Below, piece by piece: positions 44,051 to 52,824 of a stretch of DNA of 64,000 nucleotides (positions are counted from its first letter, which is position 1; each line of letters opens with the position of its first letter). Below the pieces are notes generated by a model that saw only the letters and a program-made list of their open reading frames with translations, was not told the DNA's origin and did not search any database. Source of the stretch: Affinirhizobium straminoryzae (GTDB taxonomy: Bacteria; Pseudomonadota; Alphaproteobacteria; Rhizobiales; Rhizobiaceae); NCBI RefSeq assembly GCF_007004135.1, contig NZ_VJMG01000059.1, positions 1 to 64,000 on the forward strand. Reading direction: 5' to 3'. The translations under genes were made by a program, and so were the position numbers.

Positions 44051-44328
44051 GATGGGGTTCTCCTGAGGGTGGAAACACTTGGTGCCGGATCGCGGGAGGA
44101 TGAGACGATCTGACGCATCGCTCGCCAGAAGTGTGTTGACTGCTATGGTGCATAGCGGTAATTTGACGCTTGTCTGGAACTGGCTGTTATCGCGACATCT
44201 GCCGGATCGGATCGCGCCTTGGAGGAGGCGCGCGGGGAAGTTTCTGTCGGATCCTGAAGGGTGATGGACCGACAGCGCTGGAGGTGGCGGCCGCTCCAAG
44301 CCTGCCTGTCTATGGGAGAGATTTCAAG

Positions 44329-45537
44329 ATGACGAAGACTGCTGCGCTCCGCACAAGCGGAGGGCGGGCGCTGGTGCTCGCCTTTCTGGCTGCTGTGATC
44401 GAGGGTTTTGACTTGCAGGCGGCCGGGGTGGCGGTGCCGAAACTCGCGCCGGCCTTCGGGCTTACGCCGCCCCAGATCGGTCTGTTCCTGTCGTCCGCGA
44501 CATTTGGCCTGATCTTCGGCTCGCTGTCCGGCGGCTGGATTGCCGATACCTGGGGCCGCCGCGCCGGCCTCGTGCTGTCGCTTCTGACCTTCGGTGTCTT
44601 TTCCGTGGCGACCGTCTTTGCCACCAGTTTCGAACAGCTGCTGGTCCTGCGCATCCTGACCGGTGTCGGCCTCGGTGGCGCTCTGCCGAACCTGATCAAC
44701 ATCGCTGCGGAATCGGTGGAGCCGGGGCGCCGCGGCTGGGCGGTCTCGATCATGTATGCCGGCGTGCCGCTCGGCGGCGCGATCGCCAGCGGTGTTGCCA
44801 CCCTTGGCCTGCATGGCGGGGACTGGCACATGATCTTCCTCGTCGGCGGCCTGATGCCGCTGGTGCTGGCCCCCTTCGTGCAGCTCCTGCTGCCGCCGCT
44901 TGCCGTCGTGCGCCAAAAGGTGTCGTCCGCTACGGGCGGCTTTGCCAAGCTGTTTGCGCCGGAATCGCTGGTCGGCACGCTGTTTCTGTGGCTCGCCTTC
45001 TTCCTCGGCCTGATGGTGGTTTATGTCCTCCTGAACTGGATGCCGCAGCTGCTGGTGGCCCGGGGCCTGGAAAAGAGCGAGGCCTCGCTGGTGCAGCTGA
45101 TGTTCAATGTCGGCGGTGTCGCAGGCAGCCTGATCGGCGGACGGATTTTTGACAGCGCGCGTCCCATTGGCCCCGTGCTGCTTGCCTTCGCGGCTTCCGC
45201 CGCGGCTCTTATCATGCTGGGCATCCTGCCGGTCGCGCTGGCGCTGATGCTCGTCGGTGGTGCGCTGGTCGGTGCAGCGATCCTGTGCATGCAGGCGATC
45301 CTCTATGCCACCGCCCCGCAGTGCTATCCCTTCGAGGTGCGCGGCACAGGCGTCGGAATTGCCGTTGCGGTCGGCCGCCTCGGCTCCATCGCCGGCCCTC
45401 TGTTCACCGGCCTGCTGGTCGCCCGCGGCGCAACGCCGACCGACGTGATGTTTTCTCTGGTACCGCTGACCGTGCTGACCGGTGTCTTCACGGTGGTCCT
45501 GCTGTTCCGCCGCAGCCGCCGCGAGGCCTTTGCCTGA
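44329..45537 (+). CDS. AAHS-family MFS transporter (aromatic acid:H+ symporter type)
   Basis: A 402-residue major facilitator with twelve hydrophobic segments. The opening AVIEGFDLQAAGVAVPKLAP carries the D/GFD motif of the aromatic-acid:H+ symporter family (PcaK, MhpT), and loop motif A is GWIADTWGRRAGLVLSL. Members import benzoates, phenylpropionates or similar acids. The start is the ATG preceded by GGGAGAG; the longer open frame upstream is rejected. No aromatic-degradation genes lie nearby, so the substrate is open. Confidence 0.88.
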   Translation: MTKTAALRTSGGRALVLAFLAAVIEGFDLQAAGVAVPKLAPAFGLTPPQIGLFLSSATFGLIFGSLSGGWIADTWGRRAGLVLSLLTFGVFSVATVFATSFEQLLVLRILTGVGLGGALPNLINIAAESVEPGRRGWAVSIMYAGVPLGGAIASGVATLGLHGGDWHMIFLVGGLMPLVLAPFVQLLLPPLAVVRQKVSSATGGFAKLFAPESLVGTLFLWLAFFLGLMVVYVLLNWMPQLLVARGLEKSEASLVQLMFNVGGVAGSLIGGRIFDSARPIGPVLLAFAASAAALIMLGILPVALALMLVGGALVGAAILCMQAILYATAPQCYPFEVRGTGVGIAVAVGRLGSIAGPLFTGLLVARGATPTDVMFSLVPLTVLTGVFTVVLLFRRSRREAFA

Positions 45538-45578
45538 GCCTGCTCGCGCCAGGATGCTATTCGGTTCGCAATGATGGA

Positions 45579-45606
45579 AGGCCCGGGCGATCAGCGCCGG
45601 GCCTTT
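45579..45606. terminator. Bidirectional terminator
   Basis: AAGGCCCGG / GCGATCAGCG / CCGGGCCTTT between the convergent AAHS permease and LuxR-type regulator genes. The stem has A and T flanks on both sides, so it can work in both directions. Confidence 0.75.
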
Positions 45607-45624
45607 GCCGTACCGCCCGGCGGA

Positions 45625-46548
45625 TCAGACTTCGTGCAGGACGGTTGCAGCCTTGACGGCGGCGGAGGCGCGGTTTTCCACGCCGAGCTTCACATAGATC
45701 TGTTCCAGGTGCTTGTTCACCGTGCGCGAGGAGAGGCCGAGGATATCGCCGATATCCTTGTTCGACTTGCCCTTGGCGATCCACAGCAGAACTTCGGATT
45801 CGCGCAGCGTCAGCGAAAAATGTTCGCGCAGCACCGCATCGTCGGCGCGGCTGCTGCCGCCGGTAATGCGGAACAGGTATTCGTCGGCGCCGATCGCACC
45901 GAGGAACACGACATGCAGGCGGGCCTCGGCTCGTTCCGAGAAGGCGAAGGTCGCCTCGCGCGCAAAGCCGGGGCGGTCGCGGCCGGCCATCCAGCCGGCG
46001 ATCTGCCTGACAACGCTGTCGAGACCCTCCTCGCTGCCGGCCGCCGTGTTGATCAGGCGGGTCGCCTGCGGGGTGGACCAGTGGAGCGCGCCATTGCCGC
46101 GCACCGCCAGCAGGTGGCGGCCGGCGGCATCGAGCGCCACGCGGGCGCTTTGCGCCGAGCGGGCATTCGAAAGGTGGACGCGGATGCGGGCGCGCAGCTC
46201 GTCGATGTTGATCGGCTTGGTCAGATAGTCGACGCCGCCGCTCTCCAGTGCGTGCACCACATGTTCGGTCTCGGTCAGCCCGGTCATGAAGATCACCGGC
46301 ACCTGCGAGACGGCCGGATTGGCCTTCAACCTGCGGCAGGTATCGAACCCGTCCATGCCGGGCATCACCGCATCGAGCAGGATCAGGTCCGGCGTGATGC
46401 GCTCCACGATATTGAGCGCCGACTGACCCGTGGTGGCGATCAGCACGGAAAAGCCCGAGGTTTCCAGTGCCTCGGTGAGAAAGCCGAGCGCTTCGGGACT
46501 GTCGTCCACCAGCAGCACGATATCGCGGGGCAGGGCCAGGTCAGACAT
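45625..46548 (-). CDS. LuxR/NarL-type response regulator paired with the permease-kinase
   Basis: A 307-residue regulator. The receiver (residues 8-125) has the acidic pair in LLVDDSPE, phosphoacceptor D59 (LILLDAVMPGMDGFD) and Lys in YLTKPINIDEL. A linker of about 110 residues follows, and the LuxR helix-turn-helix ends the protein (LTLRESEVLLWIAKGKSNKD, then LGLSSRTVNKHLEQIYVKLG). Its start overlaps the last eight bases of the kinase gene, so kinase and regulator are translationally coupled partners. Targets are unknown; the urt operon about 2.4 kb beyond the kinase start is a candidate. Confidence 0.92.
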   Translation of the reverse strand: MSDLALPRDIVLLVDDSPEALGFLTEALETSGFSVLIATTGQSALNIVERITPDLILLDAVMPGMDGFDTCRRLKANPAVSQVPVIFMTGLTETEHVVHALESGGVDYLTKPINIDELRARIRVHLSNARSAQSARVALDAAGRHLLAVRGNGALHWSTPQATRLINTAAGSEEGLDSVVRQIAGWMAGRDRPGFAREATFAFSERAEARLHVVFLGAIGADEYLFRITGGSSRADDAVLREHFSLTLRESEVLLWIAKGKSNKDIGDILGLSSRTVNKHLEQIYVKLGVENRASAAVKAATVLHEV

Positions 46549-49500
46549 CGTCGGCAACTCTTTCCTCGGTGAATCGGTTGAGGAAGGTCCTATAGCCCGA
46601 GAGATCGAAGGCTTGAACATAGGCGCCGAGTGCCTCGGTAAAGGGTCGGTTTTCCGGCAGGCGCGCCAGCTCCGCAAGTTTTGCCTCGATGCCGCGGATA
46701 TAGCCGATCTCGCCGAGCTGGATCAGGTCTTCCACATGGCGCGGACCGGGGTTTTTCGGCGCGGCGGGCGGGGCGAGGGTGGACGGCGCCATGGCCGGCG
46801 GCAGGCCTTCGTCGTCATAGATCCAGGTCAGGCCGAGATGCAGGGCGAGCTTGTCCGAGAGCTGGCGGATATCGACGGGCTTGGCCAGCGTGTCGTTGTG
46901 GCCGTCGCCCTCGCGGCGAACGGAAGCGCCGTCGCCGATATTGGCCGAGAGCATCAGGATCGGCGCCGTCTGCCCGCTTTCGCGCAGCCGCGCCACCAGC
47001 TGCCAGCCGGTCATGCCGGGCATCAGGATATCGACGAGGAAGAGGTCAGGCTTAACGCCCTCGATCAGCGTCAGGCAGTCCGGCCCGTCCTTTGCCGTCA
47101 GCACCACGAAATCCATCGGTGTCAGCACCTCGCGCATCAGGTCGCGATGGTCCTCGTTGTCGTCCACCACCACCACCGTGCGGCGCGGCCCGGTGTGGCC
47201 GACGATCCGGCGCGCGGCAGCCGGCATCGTGCTCGGGCGATCGACGGCCGACAGCATCAGCCGCACGCGGAAGGTGGAGCCTTCGCCCTTGCGGCTGACG
47301 ACGGAGATTTCGCCGCCCATGGTGTTGGTGAGAAGCCGTGTGATGGTGAGGCCTAGGCCGAGGCCCGGCATCGGCCGCACATTGTCCGCCTCGCCGCGCT
47401 GGAAGGGTTCGTAGATGCGGCCGAGATCCTTTTCCGCGATACCGCAGCCGGTATCGGCAATCGTGAAGGTGGCGACCTGGCTGCGATAGCCGACCTCGAA
47501 GCGGATCGCGCCCTGCTCGGTGAACTTGATGGCGTTCGACAGCAGGTTGACGAGGATCTGGCGCAGGCGCTTTTCGTCGCTGCGCACGTAATGCGGCAGG
47601 CTGCGGGCCCGCTCGTGGATAAAATCCAGCCCCTTGGCCTGTGCCTGCGGGCGCACCATCTCGACGATCTGGTCGAGAAAGTCGTGGATGTTGATCTCGT
47701 TGGAATAGACCTGCAGCTTGCCGGCCTCGATCTTGGAAATGTCGAGCAGTCCGTCGATCAGGCCGGAGAGGTGATCGGCCGAGCGCTTGATCACCTTGAT
47801 CGCCGACTGGCGCGGCTGCGGAATGCTCTCGTCCCGCTCCAGGATCTGGGCATAGCCGAGCACCGCATTCAGTGGCGTGCGCAGCTCGTGGCTGAGGCCC
47901 ACCACATAGCGGCTCTTGGCGCGGTTGGCGGCCTCGGCGGTTTCCTTGGCCTTCTGCAGCGCGGCATCCGTCTTCTTGTGCGCGGCGATCTCCTTGAGCA
48001 GCAGGGTGGTCTGGCGCGAGGATTCCTCTTCCGCCACCACCCGGCTGTCATGCGCCAGAACGAAAAACCAGGAGACGATGCCGGCAATGATGGCAAACAC
48101 GAAGAACACGATCAGGATCGTGCCATAGATCACCTCGGCATTGGCCGGCATGGTGCCACTGATCTGATAGGCGATCATCGCCATGATGCCCCCGATCAGC
48201 GAGATCGACAGGATGGCCGTCATCGCATAGCGGCCGAGCCGGGTCATCAGCCGCTCCACCACCTGATCGGACAGGAACGAGCGGGCAACGCTGCCGATCT
48301 GCGCCTTCATCTCGGCCTTCGGCTTGCACATGTCGTGGCAGCGGCTGTCCAGCGAGCAGCAGAGCGAGCAGATCGGCGCCGCATAGGCGGGGCACCAGGC
48401 CATGTCTTCCGGTTCGAAGGGATGCTCGCAGATCGAGCAGGTGATGGAGGTCAGGTTCTTCCAGGCATGCCGCGGCTTGCGGGCCAGATAGAAATGGCCC
48501 TTGGTGGCCCAGGCGATCAGTGGCGAGAGGAGGAAGGCCGTCAGTGTCAGGTAGGTCGAGAGCGAGGCGGCGAGCAGGCCGAACAGGCCGAAATGCGCCG
48601 ACAGCGCAATCGCGGTCGCGCCCAGCATGGCGCCGAGCCCGACCGGGTTCAGGTCGTAGAGATGGGCGCGCTTGAACTCGATGCCGGGCGGCGACAGTCC
48701 CAGCGGCTTGTTGATGAAGAGGTCGGCCGAAATGGTGCAGAGCCAGGCCATGGCGATGATCGAGAAGATGCCGAGCGTCGCTTCCAGCAGCCGGTAGATG
48801 CCGATTTCCATCAGAAGCAGCGCGATCGCCACGTTGAACACCAGCCAGACGACGCGGCCCGGGTGGCTGTGGGTGAGGCGCGAGAAGAAGTTCGACCAGG
48901 CAAGCGACCCGGCATAGGCGTTCATCACGTTGATCTTCAGCTGCGAGACCACGACGAATGCCGCCATCAGCAGAAGGGCCGCCGTATCGTTGGGGATCAT
49001 GTAGCCGAAGGCCGTCAGATACATGTGGGCCGGATCGCCCGCTTCCAGCGCCGGCACGCCGGTCGAGAGCGTCAGCACCGCCAGGAACGAGCCGGCCAGC
49101 AGTTTCGGCACGCCGACCACCACCCAGCCGGGGCCGGCCAGGAACACGGCGAGCCTGTGGCGCCACTTGCGCTGCCCCTCCGCCGGCAGGAAGCGCAGAA
49201 AATCCACCTGCTCGCCGATCTGCGGCATCAGCGCCAGGATGACGGCGGAGGCCGCGCCGAATTCCAGAAGATCGAAGGGGGCGGGGCCGCCGACCACCGC
49301 ATTGGAATGATCGATGCCGGCAAAGCTGCGCCAGAGGTTGAATTTCTCCCAGTCGGAAAAGGCGATGAACAGGAAAGGCAGGATGTTGAGGATGATCCAG
49401 AAGGGCTGCGTGGCCAGCTGGAAGCGCGAAATGAGCTGCACGCCATAGATGACCAGCGGAATGACGACGGCGGCGCTGATGATGTAGCCGATCCAGGGCG

Positions 49501-49942
49501 GAATGCCGAAGGCCATCTTCAGCGCCGCCGTCATGATCGAGGCCTCGATCGCAAACAGCATGAAGGTGAAGCTCGCATAGATCAGCGAGGTGATGGTCGA
49601 ACCGATATAGCCAAAGCTTGCGCCGCGCGTCAGAAGGTCGATGTCGACGCCATGGCGGATGGCATAGCGGCTGATCGGCAGGCCGACGACGAGCATGGCC
49701 AAAGCCGCCGCGAGGATCGCGAAGAAGGCGTTGGTGGTGCCGTAGGAGAGCGTGATCGCGCCGCCGATCGCCTCCAGCGCGAGGAAGGAAATGGCGCCGA
49801 TGGCCGTCTGCGAAATGCGGCTCGAGGAAAAGCGGCGTGCGCTCTTGGCGGTGAAGCGCAGCGCATAGTCTTCCAGCGTCTGGTTCGCGACCCAGCGGTT
49901 ATAGTCGCGCCGGACCGGAATGATGCGTTGCCGGGCTGCCAT
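46541..49942 (-). CDS. Hybrid histidine kinase with NCS1-type permease sensor domain
   Basis: A 1133-residue fusion. Residues about 40-480 form a twelve-segment NCS1 (purine/cytosine/allantoin permease) domain: AIGGAITLSYGTTNAFFAIL, TRGASFGYIGSTITSLIYAS. A cysteine cluster (C502, C505, C517, C525, C528, C529, C535, C539) follows, then two more membrane segments at about 565-625. The kinase core has H685 in GLSHELRTPLNAVLGYAQIL, the N box DEKRLRQILVNLLSNAIKF and G1 IADTGCGIAE. A receiver carries D971 in FLVDILMPGMTGW. I use MAARQR as start; MDGKAR six codons earlier is possible. It probably senses a nitrogenous nutrient. Confidence 0.92.
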   Translation of the reverse strand: MAARQRIIPVRRDYNRWVANQTLEDYALRFTAKSARRFSSSRISQTAIGAISFLALEAIGGAITLSYGTTNAFFAILAAALAMLVVGLPISRYAIRHGVDIDLLTRGASFGYIGSTITSLIYASFTFMLFAIEASIMTAALKMAFGIPPWIGYIISAAVVIPLVIYGVQLISRFQLATQPFWIILNILPFLFIAFSDWEKFNLWRSFAGIDHSNAVVGGPAPFDLLEFGAASAVILALMPQIGEQVDFLRFLPAEGQRKWRHRLAVFLAGPGWVVVGVPKLLAGSFLAVLTLSTGVPALEAGDPAHMYLTAFGYMIPNDTAALLLMAAFVVVSQLKINVMNAYAGSLAWSNFFSRLTHSHPGRVVWLVFNVAIALLLMEIGIYRLLEATLGIFSIIAMAWLCTISADLFINKPLGLSPPGIEFKRAHLYDLNPVGLGAMLGATAIALSAHFGLFGLLAASLSTYLTLTAFLLSPLIAWATKGHFYLARKPRHAWKNLTSITCSICEHPFEPEDMAWCPAYAAPICSLCCSLDSRCHDMCKPKAEMKAQIGSVARSFLSDQVVERLMTRLGRYAMTAILSISLIGGIMAMIAYQISGTMPANAEVIYGTILIVFFVFAIIAGIVSWFFVLAHDSRVVAEEESSRQTTLLLKEIAAHKKTDAALQKAKETAEAANRAKSRYVVGLSHELRTPLNAVLGYAQILERDESIPQPRQSAIKVIKRSADHLSGLIDGLLDISKIEAGKLQVYSNEINIHDFLDQIVEMVRPQAQAKGLDFIHERARSLPHYVRSDEKRLRQILVNLLSNAIKFTEQGAIRFEVGYRSQVATFTIADTGCGIAEKDLGRIYEPFQRGEADNVRPMPGLGLGLTITRLLTNTMGGEISVVSRKGEGSTFRVRLMLSAVDRPSTMPAAARRIVGHTGPRRTVVVVDDNEDHRDLMREVLTPMDFVVLTAKDGPDCLTLIEGVKPDLFLVDILMPGMTGWQLVARLRESGQTAPILMLSANIGDGASVRREGDGHNDTLAKPVDIRQLSDKLALHLGLTWIYDDEGLPPAMAPSTLAPPAAPKNPGPRHVEDLIQLGEIGYIRGIEAKLAELARLPENRPFTEALGAYVQAFDLSGYRTFLNRFTEERVADDV

Positions 49943-50222
49943 GCGTGCCTTGCCGTCCATTTGTGCATGATGATCGTTTGGGCAGTTTCGAGGGTTTGTG
50001 ACGGATTTGCAAGCTGGATTCCCGTTTGCCACAACTGTGACACAGGCTCTTGCAACAGCGTGCAGGCTCACCATCTCAGTGTGTGCAGCAGAACGCCCGA
50101 AGCCTTTCCGCTGGGTCTTTCGGGTCCCGTCAACTTTCATTCATGTGTGGCCACCCGTGGAACCCTCGACCGTCAGCGCTTCTCCGAATGAACAGACCTT
50201 TGGCACCCAGGGCATCGCCCCC

Positions 50223-50975
50223 ATGGATCGCCCGAGCCGCATCACCCGCTTCTTCATGGCGATCGTCGCCTGGGCGGAAGGCCTCAATCTGAAATATGCC
50301 AAACTGGGCAATCCCCCGGTCTATGACAACGCAACGTTCCCCTGGGCCGCGGAGGTCGAGAAGGCCTATCCCGCCATTCGTGCGGAACTGGACCAGATCC
50401 TGAAGCGCAAGGACGAGTTGCCCAGCTTCCAGGACATCTCCACCGATGTGAAGACCATTTCCACCGACAACAACTGGAAGACCTTCTTCCTGCTCGGCTT
50501 CGGCGTGAAGTCGGAGCAGAACATCAAGGCCTGCCCGGAAACCTGGAAGGCGATGCAGAAGATCCCGGGGCTGACCACGGTGATGTTCTCGATCTTCGAG
50601 CCCGGCAAGCATTTGCCTGCCCATCGCGGTCCCTATAACGGCGTGTTGCGCCTGCATCTCGGCATGATCGTGCCGCCGCAGCGAGACAAGATCGCCATCC
50701 GCGTCAAGGACCAGATCTGCCACTGGGACGAGGGCAAGGTGCTGATCTTCGACGATGCCTATGAGCACGAGGCCTGGAACCATTCCGACCAGACCCGCGT
50801 GGTGCTGTTCGTGGATTTCGTCAAGCCGCTGAAGTTCCCGGCCCGCCTGGTCAACTGGTGCCTGATGAACCTGGCGATCTTCACGCCCTTCATCCGCGAA
50901 GGGCTGGATAACCACAACGAGTGGGAAAAGAAGTTCTATGCCGAGGCGGAAAAGCTCCGCAACCGGCCACACTGA
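50223..50975 (+). CDS. LpxO-like aspartyl/asparaginyl beta-hydroxylase
   Basis: A 250-residue Fe(II)/2-oxoglutarate oxygenase. The jelly-roll core has FEPGKHLPAHRGPYNGVLRL and, later, DDAYEHEAWNHSDQTRVVLF, which supply the iron and 2-oxoglutarate ligands. LpxO proteins hydroxylate a secondary acyl chain of lipid A; some relatives act on other acyl chains. An N-terminal hydrophobic helix (ITRFFMAIVAWAEGLNLKY) fits membrane association. The start at MDRPSR is chosen over upstream in-frame starts that give no homology. It is divergent from the permease-kinase. Confidence 0.85.
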   Translation: MDRPSRITRFFMAIVAWAEGLNLKYAKLGNPPVYDNATFPWAAEVEKAYPAIRAELDQILKRKDELPSFQDISTDVKTISTDNNWKTFFLLGFGVKSEQNIKACPETWKAMQKIPGLTTVMFSIFEPGKHLPAHRGPYNGVLRLHLGMIVPPQRDKIAIRVKDQICHWDEGKVLIFDDAYEHEAWNHSDQTRVVLFVDFVKPLKFPARLVNWCLMNLAIFTPFIREGLDNHNEWEKKFYAEAEKLRNRPH

Positions 50976-51212
50976 GCCTTTCACACGCTGCGCCGGGTGC
51001 TGAGCCCGGCGCCCGGCGCTTGCTGTCCGCCGCTCCATGGGCGCGGATGCACCACACGTATTTTCCCTTTTTCTGATCTTCCCCTTTCGCCCCCTCGTGT
51101 ACGTCATTTTACGTATGCCGTTTTGCGGTGCAGCAGCCGATAGTTCGTGAAGCAACGGTTAACGGCCGAACACAGGCCCGTTGCGGAACGAACGAGAAGA
51201 GGGGTTCGCACC

Positions 51213-52502
51213 ATGAATTTCAAGGCAAGGCTCGGCGGCGCAATGCTCGCCGCCATCATGTCCACGACGGCGTTCCACGGCGCCTTTGCCGCCGAAGACA
51301 CCATCAAGATCGGCGTCCTGCATTCGCTTTCCGGCACCATGGCGATTTCGGAAACGACGCTGAAGGATGCCATGCTGATGCTCGTCGAGGAGCAGAACAA
51401 GAAGGGCGGCGTGCTCGGCAAGAAGCTCGAAGCCGTCGTCGTCGATCCGGCTTCCGACTGGCCGCTGTTTGCCGAAAAGGCCCGCCAGCTGATCAGCCAG
51501 GACAAGGTTGCCGCCGTGTTCGGCTGCTGGACGTCCTCCTCGCGCAAGTCCGTGCTGCCGGTCTTCGAAGAGCTGAACTCCATCCTGTTCTACCCGGTGC
51601 AGTATGAGGGCGAGGAATCCTCGCGCAACATCTTCTACACCGGTGCTGCCCCGAACCAGCAGGCCATTCCGGCCGTCGATTATCTCGCCGAGAAGGAAGG
51701 CGTGCAGCGCTGGGTTCTGGAAGGCACCGACTACGTCTATCCGCAGACCACCAACAAGATCCTCAAGGCCTACCTGATGTCGAAGGGCGTCAAGGCCGAG
51801 GACATCATCGTCAACTACACGCCGTTCGGCTTCTCCGACTGGCAGACGGAAGTTTCCAAGATCAAGGCCTTCGGCTCGGCCGGTAAGAAGACTGCCGTCG
51901 TCTCCACCATCAACGGCGATGCCAACGTTCCCTTCTACAAGGAACTCGCCAACCAGGGCATCAAGGCCGAGGACATTCCGGTCGTCGCCTTCTCGGTGGG
52001 TGAAGAAGAACTCGCCGGCATCGACACCAAGCCGCTCGTCGGCCATCTGGCTGCCTGGAACTACTTCCAGTCCGTCGACTCGCCGGCCAATGCCGAATTC
52101 ATCAAGGAATGGCATGCCTTCACCAAGAACGACAAGCGCGTGACCAACGACCCGATGGAAGCTGCCTATATCGGCTTCAATGCCTGGGTGAAGGCCGTCG
52201 AGGCTGCCGGCACGACCGATACCGACAAGGTGCTGGATGCCATCATCGGCGTCTCCGTCCCGAACCTGTCGGGCGGCTATTCCACCGTGATGCCGAACCA
52301 CCACATCACCAAGCCGGTGCTGATCGGCGAAATCCAGGCCAACGGCCAGTTCGAAATCGTCCAGCAGACTCCGCAGGTCGTCGGCGACGAATGGTCCGAT
52401 TACCTGCCGGACTCCAAGAACCTGATCTCCGACTGGCGCAAGCCGATGTCCTGCGGCAACTTCAACGTTGCCACCGGCAAGTGCGGCGGCAAGGGCAGCT
52501 GA
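51213..52502 (+). CDS. urtA: Urea ABC transporter substrate-binding protein
   Basis: A 429-residue periplasmic urea-binding protein. The signal peptide ends near residue 27 (AFHGAFA-AED). Family motifs are intact: IKIGVLHSLSGTMAISE, AAVFGCWTSSSRKSVLPVFE, LFYPVQYEGEESSRNIFYTG and GGYSTVMPNHHITKPVLIGE. It captures urea for the UrtBCDE importer. AGAAGAGGGG lies upstream of the ATG. It is first of the urt operon, separated from urtB by a 322-bp repeat-rich gap that may favour higher UrtA expression. Confidence 0.96.
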   Translation: MNFKARLGGAMLAAIMSTTAFHGAFAAEDTIKIGVLHSLSGTMAISETTLKDAMLMLVEEQNKKGGVLGKKLEAVVVDPASDWPLFAEKARQLISQDKVAAVFGCWTSSSRKSVLPVFEELNSILFYPVQYEGEESSRNIFYTGAAPNQQAIPAVDYLAEKEGVQRWVLEGTDYVYPQTTNKILKAYLMSKGVKAEDIIVNYTPFGFSDWQTEVSKIKAFGSAGKKTAVVSTINGDANVPFYKELANQGIKAEDIPVVAFSVGEEELAGIDTKPLVGHLAAWNYFQSVDSPANAEFIKEWHAFTKNDKRVTNDPMEAAYIGFNAWVKAVEAAGTTDTDKVLDAIIGVSVPNLSGGYSTVMPNHHITKPVLIGEIQANGQFEIVQQTPQVVGDEWSDYLPDSKNLISDWRKPMSCGNFNVATGKCGGKGS

Positions 52503-52522
52503 TAGCTGCATCGGGTCAATGA

Positions 52523-52555
52523 CCCCTCCTCCCCGCAAAGGGGGGGGAGGGGCCT
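52523..52555. repeat. GC-rich hairpin after urtA
   Basis: CCCCTCCTCCCC / GCAAA / GGGGGGGGAGGGG, about 20 bp after the urtA stop. With no T-run after it, it is more likely an mRNA-protecting hairpin or part of the extragenic repeat family than a true terminator. The rest of the 322-bp urtA-urtB gap holds the inverted repeat pair listed next and no gene. Confidence 0.55.
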
Positions 52556-52602
52556 GATCTAAGCCTGTCGGCGAGATCATCGAACGTTCTGGACCAAGCT
52601 TA

Positions 52603-52772
52603 CCCCCCTCTGCCCTGCCGGGCATCTCCCCCTCAAGGGGGGAGATCGGCAGGATGTAACGTCCCAGCCACACGGCGGCGCCTCAAGGATCGTTCGTCGT
52701 CATGGGCTTGCGGCGTCAACGGCATCGGATCTCCTCCCTTCAGGGGGAGATGCCAGGCAGGGCAGAGGGGGG
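52603..52772. repeat. Pair of inverted 45-bp palindromic repeats between urtA and urtB
   Basis: Arm one (52603-52647) contains CTGCCCTGCC then GGCATCTCCCCC and AAGGGGGGAGATC. Arm two (52728-52772) is the same sequence in reverse orientation with about five substitutions. The arms are 80 bp apart and could fold into one long stem; each also has its own small hairpin. This looks like a REP/BIME-style extragenic element inserted in the operon. A related element lies between urtD and urtE. Confidence 0.75.
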
Positions 52773-52824
52773 TGAGCCCCACGCGCGGCGCAATCTGTGT
52801 CCGCTGCAAGAAGGGGCTACGATC

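Noticed and set aside
47591..50191. Long plus-strand open frame (866 codons) opposite the permease-kinase
   Set aside because: Its translation is His/Arg/Gln-rich low complexity with no domain, while the minus strand shows clear permease, kinase and receiver motifs.
52523..52555. Strong terminator ending the urtA transcript
   Set aside because: The stem is strong but no T-run follows and urtB depends on the same direction of transcription; treated as a repeat or protective hairpin.
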